A DNA stretch of 64,000 nt. Origin: Alphaproteobacteria bacterium. Its GTDB lineage: Bacteria; Pseudomonadota; Alphaproteobacteria; Rhizobiales; OSC116. Positions within the stretch are counted from its first letter, which is position 1; every line of letters begins with the position of its first letter. The translations under genes and the position numbers were made by a program. Below the pieces are notes generated by a model. The model saw only the letters and a list, made by a program, of their open reading frames with translations, was not told the DNA's origin and ran no database searches. Where the stretch lies: assembly GCA_002400495.2 (NCBI GenBank), contig NVQL02000013.1:47696-111695 (forward strand), read 5' to 3'. Below are positions 8,757 through 16,724 of this stretch, in pieces.

Positions 8757-9421
8757 TGGTTCGCCTCAGCTTGGTTGAGTGTATCTAATATTTGGGTCAA
8801 AGGCTGCATCTGTTCGGCGCTAAATTCATGCGATGCAATGAAAGCATTTATTGCAGATTTGGCTTCGGCTAACTCGCCATTATTTTGCAGCATTGTGGCG
8901 TAGAAATACATGGTTTCAATGTCATCGGGGGATTTTTCTTGCGCTTTGGTGAAAGCCACTTTGGTCATCGGCCCAAAAACACCCTTATTGATGATCAGGT
9001 TGGATTTGCCTAAACCCAGCCAGTTTGGGCCATTGCTATTGCCGAATTTTATGGCATTTGCAAAGGCTTCGAAAGCTTTTTTGGGTTGGTTTAGGCTTAG
9101 ATAGGTGGGGGCAACTACTTGCCAGCCTTCGGCATCTTCGGGGTTTTGGGCTAAATGAGCTTCAATCTGCTCGATGATGGCTACATATTTACTGTCAATG
9201 ACGGCGTTTTGGGGTGAAGATAAAAATGCTGAGTTGCCAATATAGGCATATAGGCCAATGGAGCCAAGCCCAAGACACGCTGCCCCAAGCAATATAGGCA
9301 ATCGGCTGGAGAAAAACCTATACTGTGCAGTGGCATTAAAACGCAAAAATATGGGAATGGATATATATGCAAAACTTGCAAAGCTGAGCAAAATAATCGA
9401 AAACCAAAAAAATAGCTGCAT
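8753..9421 (-). CDS. ccmI: Cytochrome c maturation protein CcmI (CycH), short form
   Basis: CcmI presents apocytochrome c to the haem lyase. Two membrane helices (about residues 4-22 and 43-63) are followed by a periplasmic tetratricopeptide domain (AEGWQVVAPTYLSLNQ, ETMYFYATMLQNNGE). In rhizobial CcmI the loop between the two helices is a cytoplasmic region of roughly 70 residues with a leucine-zipper-like character, and whole proteins usually exceed 350 residues. Here the loop is only about 20 residues and the total is 222, so both the loop and part of the periplasmic region are reduced. It is the first gene of the ccm operon, which ends with glnE. Confidence 0.85.
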   Translation of the reverse strand: MQLFFWFSIILLSFASFAYISIPIFLRFNATAQYRFFSSRLPILLGAACLGLGSIGLYAYIGNSAFLSSPQNAVIDSKYVAIIEQIEAHLAQNPEDAEGWQVVAPTYLSLNQPKKAFEAFANAIKFGNSNGPNWLGLGKSNLIINKGVFGPMTKVAFTKAQEKSPDDIETMYFYATMLQNNGELAEAKSAINAFIASHEFSAEQMQPLTQILDTLNQAEANQ

Positions 9422-9551
9422 GAATAGACGAGCCCAACAGAATTACAGGCCAATACATATTCGTTTTGACCTTTGCCATTTTATAAGCTGTTTTTAAGAA
9501 AATGCAACGCGACAATCTGTCTCTTTATAACAAATTATCGATTTACTCGCC

Positions 9552-10964
9552 TTATTCTTCACCTGCTTGCACGGCCAACTGGCCACCTTTATAGTAGACT
9601 TCAGCTTGTTCGGGATCCTTAATTATTCTTATCAAATCCGTTGAAATTTGCAAATAAGCCAATAATGTTTTTTTATTTTCAGTGTTTTCTCGGCGTATTA
9701 GATCAACAATTGCCTCTGAGAATACATCGATGAATTCCTTACATTTTTTGTAGCTTTCGGTGAACGTAACATGACAGGATGCAGCTTGAATATGTAATTT
9801 AATACCGTGCAACAAATATATGCTCGAGTTTAACTTATCAATTTCTAACTGATTAGGTGCTTTTATGGGTTTTCCGTCGTTGATTTTTTGATATCGCCCC
9901 AAGACACCGGTCAACAATTTTGGACAAACTGTAATATCTTCCTCCAAGGCCTCGGCTGCTTGGGTTTTCATATTAATAATGTCTCTGCCCCAACTGCTGA
10001 TTGGAGACACATCAAATTCTCGTTCTAGACCTAAAATAATTTTAGCATAATTCAGATAATGTTCTAAATGTTGCTTGTGGTTTTCTTGATTATTCTCACT
10101 TGCTGTAAAATTAAATAAACTCACCTTGGCATTAAAAATGAGTATCTCTCCCAATAAAGATAAATCGCATTTAGCAGCGGCTGACGCATCATCAATTCGA
10201 TAATATTTTTGTATGATCCGCAATATTTGCGAGGGGTGTTTTAAAGTGTCGATTAACAATGTGATATAAAAAGGAAACATTTTCGGTTGTTGGTCTTTCA
10301 TTTTCATCACTTCATTGGTAATTTTTGCAAGAACTTTACCGCTTAAATCAGGAATTTCAAGGGTAAAAGCCTTATGGGCTTTTTCAACCTGATCAATATT
10401 TTGCAAATAATAGGCTAGCTCTTCGGCTTCGCGTGCCACTAATTTACTGCCAATGGCAGCTGAAAAACGGGACCATTCTTTTTCATCGTCTTTATATTTT
10501 TCAATGATTTCTTCTAATTTCTGGCCAGCTAAACGGTTAAATTCGGTGACAATAATTTTGGCTTTTTTCATCTCTTTTTTACGCACCGCAACGTTAAAAG
10601 ATAGCTCTAGTTCATCAATCTCTTCCGACATTAATTGGTTCTCAAGATAATCCCAAATATTCTCCATCGAATGTCGAGAAATACGACCAACTTGCCTTTG
10701 ATCAATATCACCATCAAATAAAATGCGGCCAAATGGCAAATAAAAGTAGCGTTTGAGATTAAATTTACGCTTTTCAGGCGCTTCCAGTTCACCCTGCTTA
10801 ATTAGTGTTTTGGTTGCAATGTCTGCAATGCGTAACATTTTTTGTTTTTCAGGATGTTCCTCAGGCATGCTTTCAACCTGCTTCAGCAGATATTTCAATG
10901 CTTCTGGCGGCAAAAGTTCAATTTTCTTATACATTTTCGGATCGAGAAAATTAGTTACATCCAT
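9552..10964 (-). CDS. Unrecognised all-helical cytosolic protein
   Basis: 470 residues, rich in Lys/Glu, with no signal peptide, no membrane segment and no motif I recognise. It is predicted to be almost wholly alpha-helical, for example in residues 100-190 (paired charged helices) and toward the C-terminus where LLAYLQISTDLIRI and AEVYYKGGQLAVQAGEE look like tetratricopeptide-type helices. The ATG at 10964 was chosen over an in-frame TTG nine bases upstream. It stands alone between feuQ (153-bp gap) and ccmI (130-bp gap), all on the same strand. In Sinorhizobium and Brucella degP lies next to feuP in this island; degP is missing here. Codon use looks like its neighbours, so recent transfer is not obvious. 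Confidence 0.8.
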   Translation of the reverse strand: MDVTNFLDPKMYKKIELLPPEALKYLLKQVESMPEEHPEKQKMLRIADIATKTLIKQGELEAPEKRKFNLKRYFYLPFGRILFDGDIDQRQVGRISRHSMENIWDYLENQLMSEEIDELELSFNVAVRKKEMKKAKIIVTEFNRLAGQKLEEIIEKYKDDEKEWSRFSAAIGSKLVAREAEELAYYLQNIDQVEKAHKAFTLEIPDLSGKVLAKITNEVMKMKDQQPKMFPFYITLLIDTLKHPSQILRIIQKYYRIDDASAAAKCDLSLLGEILIFNAKVSLFNFTASENNQENHKQHLEHYLNYAKIILGLEREFDVSPISSWGRDIINMKTQAAEALEEDITVCPKLLTGVLGRYQKINDGKPIKAPNQLEIDKLNSSIYLLHGIKLHIQAASCHVTFTESYKKCKEFIDVFSEAIVDLIRRENTENKKTLLAYLQISTDLIRIIKDPEQAEVYYKGGQLAVQAGEE

Positions 10965-11126
10965 AATATACAAAACCCATTAGTCTACCTATCCAATAGA
11001 TAGGATTACATTAGCCCTTCATATTAGTTGGGTTTAATTAAAATTGTGATAAAGTTTTAACTAATTACACGCAATTGTTAAATGTCTAATTCGATATAGT
11101 TCGCATATTGCTCATAAATTTTAAAA

Positions 11127-12497
11127 TTAGGCCAATGGAAGCCATAATTCAGCTTTTAACCCACCCCATATACTTTGGGATAAGGTAAATTCACCATTAT
11201 ATAATGATGTTAATTCTTTGACGATTGAAAGCCCTAATCCCGTGCCAACCATATTTTCATCAATACGATGGCCGCGCTGCAAAACCTTTTCCAATTCTTT
11301 TGGCGGCATAAACGGGCCGTCATCCTCAACTATAATGTGCAGTTGTTTTTCATTTTGAGGTTTTTGTTCGGCCTGAATGTTAATAACAACGCGGGTATTG
11401 CACCATTTAAAAGCGTTGTCGACTAAATTACCGATCAACTCCTCTAAATCTTGCTTTTCACCATAGAAACAAACCTGCTCATCGGCATTAAGCTCTAGCT
11501 TTACATTTTTATCAAAATTAATTTTTTGTAATGCATTTACAATCGAGGCGACGACTGAGCTTACATTTATTTTGGTCGCCACGGTATCTGCACTGGCAAT
11601 CATGCGGGCGCGGTTTAAATGATGAGTGATTTGTACATTCATTAATTTTACTTGCTCAAACACGAGTTTCGAATTGGCATCGGTTTTTTTATCACTGGCG
11701 TTTAACAATACCGATATGGGGGTTTTCAATGCATGAGCAAGATTGCCGACATGGGTTCTGGCGCGCTCAATAACCTGCCTGTTGGCGGCAATTAAATTAT
11801 TAATTTCATTGGCAACAGGCATGATTTCCTGCGGCAAATTGCCTTCGATGGATTTGCCTTCACCAATTCTAATTTTAGCCAAATAGTTTTTTAGATTTTC
11901 TAACGGTTTCAATACAAATTTCAATTGAAAATAAGCGCCCAATGTCAAACCAAAAACCAAGAGGGATAGACCGGCTGCAATCATCCAATAAAACGAACGG
12001 GCTTCGGCATTTAACAATTCAGAATTACCAGAAATGACATAGAGAATGGGCGCTTGGCGCTCAGGGAATGTTATATATTGGGCATAAACCCGAATGTTGT
12101 CTTGCACGGGCCCGCTTAAATAGCCGCGAAAAATCTTTCCCAGATTATTTTTCAAATAAGCCTTATCATCATCGCTAAATTGTTTGAATAACGAAGTATC
12201 GTGCAAAGAAACGGATTTGAACAAAGATTCATCACTTGGGCCATCAATGATCTGCCAGTACCAACCCGAAAAGAGATTGGAAAAATTAGGCGCCGAACGT
12301 TGTAAATCCAACGTCACTTTATTGTCGATAATCCGTGTTGAACCGACCAATTCAGTGAGGGTGGTTTGCAATCTATTGTCAAATTGTTTTTCGGTTGAAA
12401 GGCTGAACAAAACCGATAAAAATACACCAGTGGTGATGGTTAAAATCACGCTGCCAACCAAAGTCGATATTAACAATCTCTTTCGAAGAGAGGTCAC
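11127..12497 (-). CDS. feuQ: Sensor histidine kinase FeuQ-like (PhoQ-type)
   Basis: Inner-membrane sensor kinase of the FeuP/FeuQ two-component system. Residues 9-31 and about 166-190 are membrane helices flanking a periplasmic sensor domain; a HAMP-like linker follows. The phosphoacceptor histidine lies in NLAHALKTPISVL near residue 255, with the N box LVDNAFKWC, G1 box VEDDGPFM and G2 box GTGLGLSIVKEL. Translation starts at a GTG directly abutting the feuP stop codon, so the two are translationally coupled. In rhizobia FeuPQ controls osmotic adaptation and export of cyclic glucans and was first linked to iron uptake; which signal is sensed here cannot be seen. Confidence 0.88.
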   Translation of the reverse strand: MTSLRKRLLISTLVGSVILTITTGVFLSVLFSLSTEKQFDNRLQTTLTELVGSTRIIDNKVTLDLQRSAPNFSNLFSGWYWQIIDGPSDESLFKSVSLHDTSLFKQFSDDDKAYLKNNLGKIFRGYLSGPVQDNIRVYAQYITFPERQAPILYVISGNSELLNAEARSFYWMIAAGLSLLVFGLTLGAYFQLKFVLKPLENLKNYLAKIRIGEGKSIEGNLPQEIMPVANEINNLIAANRQVIERARTHVGNLAHALKTPISVLLNASDKKTDANSKLVFEQVKLMNVQITHHLNRARMIASADTVATKINVSSVVASIVNALQKINFDKNVKLELNADEQVCFYGEKQDLEELIGNLVDNAFKWCNTRVVINIQAEQKPQNEKQLHIIVEDDGPFMPPKELEKVLQRGHRIDENMVGTGLGLSIVKELTSLYNGEFTLSQSIWGGLKAELWLPLA

Positions 12498-13163
12498 TTA
12501 CACACCTTCTTCAATAAGTTGATAGCCCAAACCACGTACGGTTTTCAGCATATCTGCACCAAGTTTTTTGCGTATCCGCCCAACAAAAACTTCAATTGTA
12601 TTTGAATCACGATCAAAATCTTGGTCATATAAATGTTCAACCAATTCAGTGCGCGATATAACGCGCCCCTGTTGGTGCAACATGTAAGACAGCAGTCTAA
12701 ATTCCAGCGAGGTCAATTTCACTTGCGCGTCATTCACAAAAATGCGTGAGGTTCTGGTATCAAGCAAAATTGGGCCGCATGTAATCTCACTTGAAGCATG
12801 ACCGGCGGCGCGGCGTATCAGGGCGCGCAATCGGGCTAACAATTCTTCCATATGAAATGGCTTGGCGACATAATCATCAGCACCTGCGTCAAAACCAGCA
12901 ACCTTGTCATTCCATCTATCACGCGCGGTTAAAATAAGCACAGGCATTTTATGCCCCTCGCGGCGCCAGTTTTCTAACACCGAAATGCCATCCATTAACG
13001 GCAAGCCTAAGTCCAAAACCACGGCATCATAAGCCTCGGTTGAACCCAAAAAATGGCCTTCTTCGCCGTCTTGTGCGCTGTCGACTACATAGCCATTGTC
13101 TATGAGCGCGGCCTTAATCTGGCGGTTTAAATCTTTATCATCTTCTACAAGTAATAACCGCAT
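12498..13163 (-). CDS. feuP: Response regulator FeuP-like (OmpR family)
   Basis: 221-residue OmpR/PhoP-type regulator. The receiver domain has the acidic pocket VEDD, the phosphoacceptor Asp51 in VVLDLGLPLMDG, and KPFHMEELLARL. The C-terminal winged helix (about residues 125-220) carries LTSLEFRLLSYMLHQ and SNTIEVFVGRIRKKLG, which position it on promoter DNA. It is transcribed after a PepSY gene with a 15-bp gap and immediately before feuQ. This three-gene arrangement is common in Hyphomicrobiales. Confidence 0.92.
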   Translation of the reverse strand: MRLLLVEDDKDLNRQIKAALIDNGYVVDSAQDGEEGHFLGSTEAYDAVVLDLGLPLMDGISVLENWRREGHKMPVLILTARDRWNDKVAGFDAGADDYVAKPFHMEELLARLRALIRRAAGHASSEITCGPILLDTRTSRIFVNDAQVKLTSLEFRLLSYMLHQQGRVISRTELVEHLYDQDFDRDSNTIEVFVGRIRKKLGADMLKTVRGLGYQLIEEGV

Positions 13164-13178
13164 AAAATGCCTTAAAAT

Positions 13179-13505
13179 TTAAAGAGTGACCCCAGTTTGC
13201 ATATTGATATAGACATATCTTATGCGCCCTGTGCGTTGGTTAAAAATACGTAGTTTAAACGCCTGCTGGCCTTTATGATTTACCACTTCATAACCCTGAA
13301 ATACATCGCCTGCTCCCATAATGTATGGCAGAATTTCAGACAAATCAACCGCAGCTAATCTGACGAAATTTATAGCTTTCGTGGGTGATGCCAAATTAGC
13401 TTTATTTTCAATTTTCGCAGCCTGAGCATGGTTCAAACTGCCGACAACAAGCCCAAATGTCAGCAAAAATATTTTAAAGGTTCGAATGTATTTATTCACT
13501 CGCAT
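13179..13505 (-). CDS. PepSY-domain periplasmic protein upstream of feuP
   Basis: 108 residues with an N-terminal signal peptide (residues 1-29, ending NHAQA) and a single PepSY-like domain: AVDLSEILPYIMGAG, then the strand GYEVVNHKGQQAFKLRIFN and RIRYVYINMQTG, which gives the usual two-strand ending. Rhizobial FeuPQ signalling is inhibited by the small periplasmic protein FeuN, encoded upstream of feuP; this PepSY protein occupies that position and may have the same role, which is inference. It is separated by only 15 bp from feuP and is probably the first gene of the feu operon. Confidence 0.78.
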   Translation of the reverse strand: MRVNKYIRTFKIFLLTFGLVVGSLNHAQAAKIENKANLASPTKAINFVRLAAVDLSEILPYIMGAGDVFQGYEVVNHKGQQAFKLRIFNQRTGRIRYVYINMQTGVTL

Positions 13506-13770
13506 TTTTCACTCTACATATATTAAACATATTCCCTCATTTCATCATAATATACAGATCTAATATGAATATGACCTGAATGAAAATTATGGCAAAAGTT
13601 TAAACCATCACCCATAAGTCAATAAACCTAAGTCGGCATGTTGTTTATATCCAATCAACTTTAGACAATAGACGCACAAATTCTTGGCTAATCAACATTC
13701 ACTTAAGGCTTTGTTGATATCTTACACATATTTTAAATCATGACCAATAAATTCACGCAGGATTAGAATA

Positions 13771-14721
13771 ATGGCAGATAAAATATTTCCCAACTGGCAG
13801 GCTAAAAATTCTGAATTATTTAGTAAGCACATCATCACTGAACAGCATAGCTTACATGAAAATGAATTATTTTCAGATGAGGCCTTGGCAAGGTTGATTG
13901 AGAAAACCCCGCGTTCCAACTATCATGTCAATACGCATGATTTGGTCAATATCAGCAAATCAACTTGGCGCGATGGAGAATTTGGCGACTTGTCAGGTGA
14001 GCAAGTGCTAAAAGCGGTGCGAGATGGCCATATCTGGATTAACATCCAACGCCCGTGGGAGGCAGATAAAGCTTATGGTGATGTTTTGGATCAAATGTTC
14101 CAGGAAATGCAAGCCAATGTCCCCAGTTTCACCACCATGCCTGACAAAAACAAAATGACCATTTTAATTTCATCACCCAAAATTAAAGTGTTCTACCATT
14201 GCGACATTCCGGGTCAAGCCCTGTGGCAAATTCGCGGCCGAAAACGGGTATATATCTACCCCAATAGCGAGCCATTCCTCAAAAATGAGGAAATGGAAAA
14301 AATCATTCTTGGCCGCATTGATGAGCATGACATCACTTATCAAGAATGGTATGATGACTATGCCGAAATTTTAGATTTAGAGCCGGGCACCATGTCTCAT
14401 TGGCCGATCAATGGCCCACATCGCATTGAAAATCTTGATGTGATGAATGTATCGCTGACCACTGAACATTGGAATACAGATTTACGCAATCACTATGCGG
14501 TGCGTTATGCCAATGGCTTGCTGCGTGATAGCTTTGGGTTTAAAAAGCTTGCCACTCCCACATCTGGTTTTGGCCTCTATGCGCGACTGGCTTTGGCGGG
14601 CATGCATAAAATCAGCGGCTTAAGAAAACTTAAAAAGATGAAATATAATGTCGATTTCCAAGTCGATCCCTCACAAAAAATTGGTTTTAAGGACATACCC
14701 GCTTACCAATTGTCAAAATAA
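13771..14721 (+). CDS. Cupin/JmjC-like protein, putative iron(II)-dependent oxygenase
   Basis: 316 residues with no signal peptide or membrane segment. The central part has an iron-site signature of the cupin/JmjC class: KVFYHCDIPGQALWQIRG (HxD near residue 148), a strand KRVYIYPNS and a distal histidine in PGTMSHWPINGPHRIEN near residues 207-223. Such proteins are 2-oxoglutarate oxygenases acting on proteins or small molecules; the substrate here is unknown. An AGGATTAGAATA leader precedes the ATG. It is 15 bp upstream of a GNAT acetyltransferase gene and is probably co-transcribed. The C-terminal third (residues 240-316) is basic and not recognised. Confidence 0.7.
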   Translation: MADKIFPNWQAKNSELFSKHIITEQHSLHENELFSDEALARLIEKTPRSNYHVNTHDLVNISKSTWRDGEFGDLSGEQVLKAVRDGHIWINIQRPWEADKAYGDVLDQMFQEMQANVPSFTTMPDKNKMTILISSPKIKVFYHCDIPGQALWQIRGRKRVYIYPNSEPFLKNEEMEKIILGRIDEHDITYQEWYDDYAEILDLEPGTMSHWPINGPHRIENLDVMNVSLTTEHWNTDLRNHYAVRYANGLLRDSFGFKKLATPTSGFGLYARLALAGMHKISGLRKLKKMKYNVDFQVDPSQKIGFKDIPAYQLSK

Positions 14722-14736
14722 TTTCAGTCAGGCAAT

Positions 14737-15708
14737 ATGAAAAACAGCAATATATTCACCTCACCGCACTGGCATGGCACCCATGAGAATAAAAATAATC
14801 TGCTAGCCATAGCCAGGCTAAACTTGCATGTCAAAAACATGTTGGGGGGTAGAATTGCTGAAATGTCAGGCGAGCCCATCATTCAATATAATGATCTGGC
14901 TGAAACCAATGATGAAAACGTCAACATTCTTCAAGCAGAAATACTACCACAGCTCGAACAAAATAAAATTGATTTATTATATTTTCGCAATGTCAGGTCA
15001 GATTCATACCTTTATCGGCAAATTAAAAATATTGGCAAAATCACCGCCTATAAAAAAGCCCCGTTTATCAATCTGAGCCAATTTGCCAATTTAGATGAAT
15101 ATTTAAAATCACTATCATCCACCAGCCGCAAATCCAAACGTCGCACACTCAAAAAACTGAAAATAAAATTTCAAGTTGAATTTGAAACCTTGGTCGATGA
15201 CCAAATCAATGCAGCATTATTTGATCAGGTTATCCAACTCAAAAAAGACCAACTCAAGCGTATGGGCTTAACCAGCCGCTTGTTCGAAAACCCGACAAAA
15301 ATCACCAATCTCAAAAACATCATTCTAAAACCCAACAAAGATTTTCAATGTGTTTTTTCTTTGCTTAAGTGCGATGGTAAAATCGCGGCGGCCGAAATTG
15401 GCTATTTGTTTAACGATACATATTATTCATTTTTAGGCGCCATGGATGAGGCGTTTCAGGCGCACGGCCCTGGCGTTTGTCAGCTGCTTAAAACCATCGA
15501 ATGGGCAATAGAGCAAAAAGTCAAAATATTCGACTTTTTAGCGCCTGAAGATGCCTATAAATTCAGCTGGACTGATAATCTTTATGTCGAGGTCTACGAT
15601 TTTATTCTGCCTCTATCGTTCAAAGGCAAAATCATCGGCAATGTCTATCTAAGGATGTTGCGCCCCCTACTCAAAAAAATCTATTTGTTTGCCAAAACCC
15701 GAAAGTGA
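14737..15708 (+). CDS. CelD/BcsL-like GNAT family acetyltransferase
   Basis: 323 residues of the FemAB/CelD-like acyltransferase class (PF13480). The N-terminal half holds a basic SRKSKRRTLKKLKIKF stretch typical of the link between the two GNAT lobes, and the C-terminal lobe contains GKIAAAEIGYLFNDTYYSFLGAMDEAF followed by GVCQLLKTIEWAIEQKVKIFDFL and SWTD. Members transfer acyl groups to polysaccharide precursors or amino compounds. It follows the cupin-like gene in an apparent two-gene operon, suggesting the two act on one product, but the substrate is not evident. Confidence 0.75.
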   Translation: MKNSNIFTSPHWHGTHENKNNLLAIARLNLHVKNMLGGRIAEMSGEPIIQYNDLAETNDENVNILQAEILPQLEQNKIDLLYFRNVRSDSYLYRQIKNIGKITAYKKAPFINLSQFANLDEYLKSLSSTSRKSKRRTLKKLKIKFQVEFETLVDDQINAALFDQVIQLKKDQLKRMGLTSRLFENPTKITNLKNIILKPNKDFQCVFSLLKCDGKIAAAEIGYLFNDTYYSFLGAMDEAFQAHGPGVCQLLKTIEWAIEQKVKIFDFLAPEDAYKFSWTDNLYVEVYDFILPLSFKGKIIGNVYLRMLRPLLKKIYLFAKTRK

Positions 15709-15709
15709 T

Positions 15710-15892
15710 TTATTTCCTACGACTGCGCCATTCATTGATGGCAATTAAAATACGCATTACTGTCAATATCAGAGTGAAAACAACCAATAAAAGCCCGAGC
15801 CCCGTTTCAATATCACCAATGATCGAGGCATAACCCACAAACCCACCACCAGCGATTGTGCTTACGTCTATAAACGGCTTATCTGCCATCAT
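15710..15892 (-). CDS. Small membrane protein at the 3' end of the GTA cluster, holin-like
   Basis: 60 residues: a polar N-terminus, a Gly-rich stretch, one long hydrophobic region (about 26-52) and a basic C-terminal tail (NEWRSRRK). A strong GAGGGG ribosome site lies just before the ATGATG pair, either of which may start it. It begins 13 bp after the DUF2793 gene on the same strand, so it is the last gene of the GTA operon. Size, single or double hydrophobic segment and charged tail suit a holin or spanin-like lysis protein, but no family could be recognised and this is inference. Confidence 0.62.
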   Translation of the reverse strand: MMADKPFIDVSTIAGGGFVGYASIIGDIETGLGLLLVVFTLILTVMRILIAINEWRSRRK

Positions 15893-15905
15893 ATATGCCC
15901 CTCAC

Positions 15906-16724
15906 CTATAATTTCCACAATTCAATTTTACAATTTATCGATGGCCCTTCACCGCCATGCCCAAACCGCCAATTATCAACATCACCCAGCTCAACATGGT
16001 GCATCAGCGCATAGTTATGCTCATCATCTGTCACGGTCAATTCACCTTCACCAATGCTGCGGGTCAGTGCCGCAGTAGAAGATGCGCCAAATTCAGAATG
16101 CTCACATGAGCCTTCAATTAAATGCATGCCACTGTCTATATGTTTTAAATCAGTCTTATGCTTGCCAACCCGCATGGCAGCGCTCATAATCTTCACCCAA
16201 TAAGTACCAACAGGCAAGCTGAACTGGCTGGATGGCGCGTCTAACACCACCCCTGCACCCAGATTATTTATTTTTATCAAATTCAAATAACGCTGGTTCC
16301 ACCCGGTGCTGGGCGGGTTGGTCGAGTCTTGAGCATAAGCCATTTCCTCACAAATCAGCACATCAGGTTTTAACAGGCTCTTTTTGGCAGCATATTCTTG
16401 CCATGCCGAGCCATTAAACACATATAATTTCTGCTCATCTTCAACCCAGCATTTCCAACCATTTTTGGCAGTTATATTGTGCCAAGCGCCGTCCTGATAC
16501 ACAGCCAACAAACCATCAAGCCCGCTCCAATCAGCGGTTGCGGCATCGGCTATGATATAGCGTTCGCCCTCAGCAGGGCTGCTAGGTATAACCGTCAGGC
16601 TTTTGGTAAGAACCGAAAGCTGCACCACAATGTCCAAACGGCTCAAGCTTTCATTTAAAGTGATATGTTTTTGGTTTTGCGCCGCCGCTAAAAACGGCAA
16701 TTCTAAAAAATAACTATTAGACAT
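15906..16724 (-). CDS. GTA-associated DUF2793 protein
   Basis: 272 residues. The N-terminal half has the DUF2793 signature: LELPFLAAAQNQKHITLNES, then GERYIIADAA and LLAVYQDGAWHNITAKNGWKCWVED, found in alphaproteobacterial phage and GTA tail-fibre-like proteins. The C-terminal half (residues 140-272) is a beta-rich domain that looks like a jelly-roll receptor or carbohydrate binder, with a His-rich segment. The start at 16724 overlaps the end of the host-specificity gene by 8 bp. It probably forms part of the baseplate spike or fibre. Confidence 0.82.
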   Translation of the reverse strand: MSNSYFLELPFLAAAQNQKHITLNESLSRLDIVVQLSVLTKSLTVIPSSPAEGERYIIADAATADWSGLDGLLAVYQDGAWHNITAKNGWKCWVEDEQKLYVFNGSAWQEYAAKKSLLKPDVLICEEMAYAQDSTNPPSTGWNQRYLNLIKINNLGAGVVLDAPSSQFSLPVGTYWVKIMSAAMRVGKHKTDLKHIDSGMHLIEGSCEHSEFGASSTAALTRSIGEGELTVTDDEHNYALMHHVELGDVDNWRFGHGGEGPSINCKIELWKL

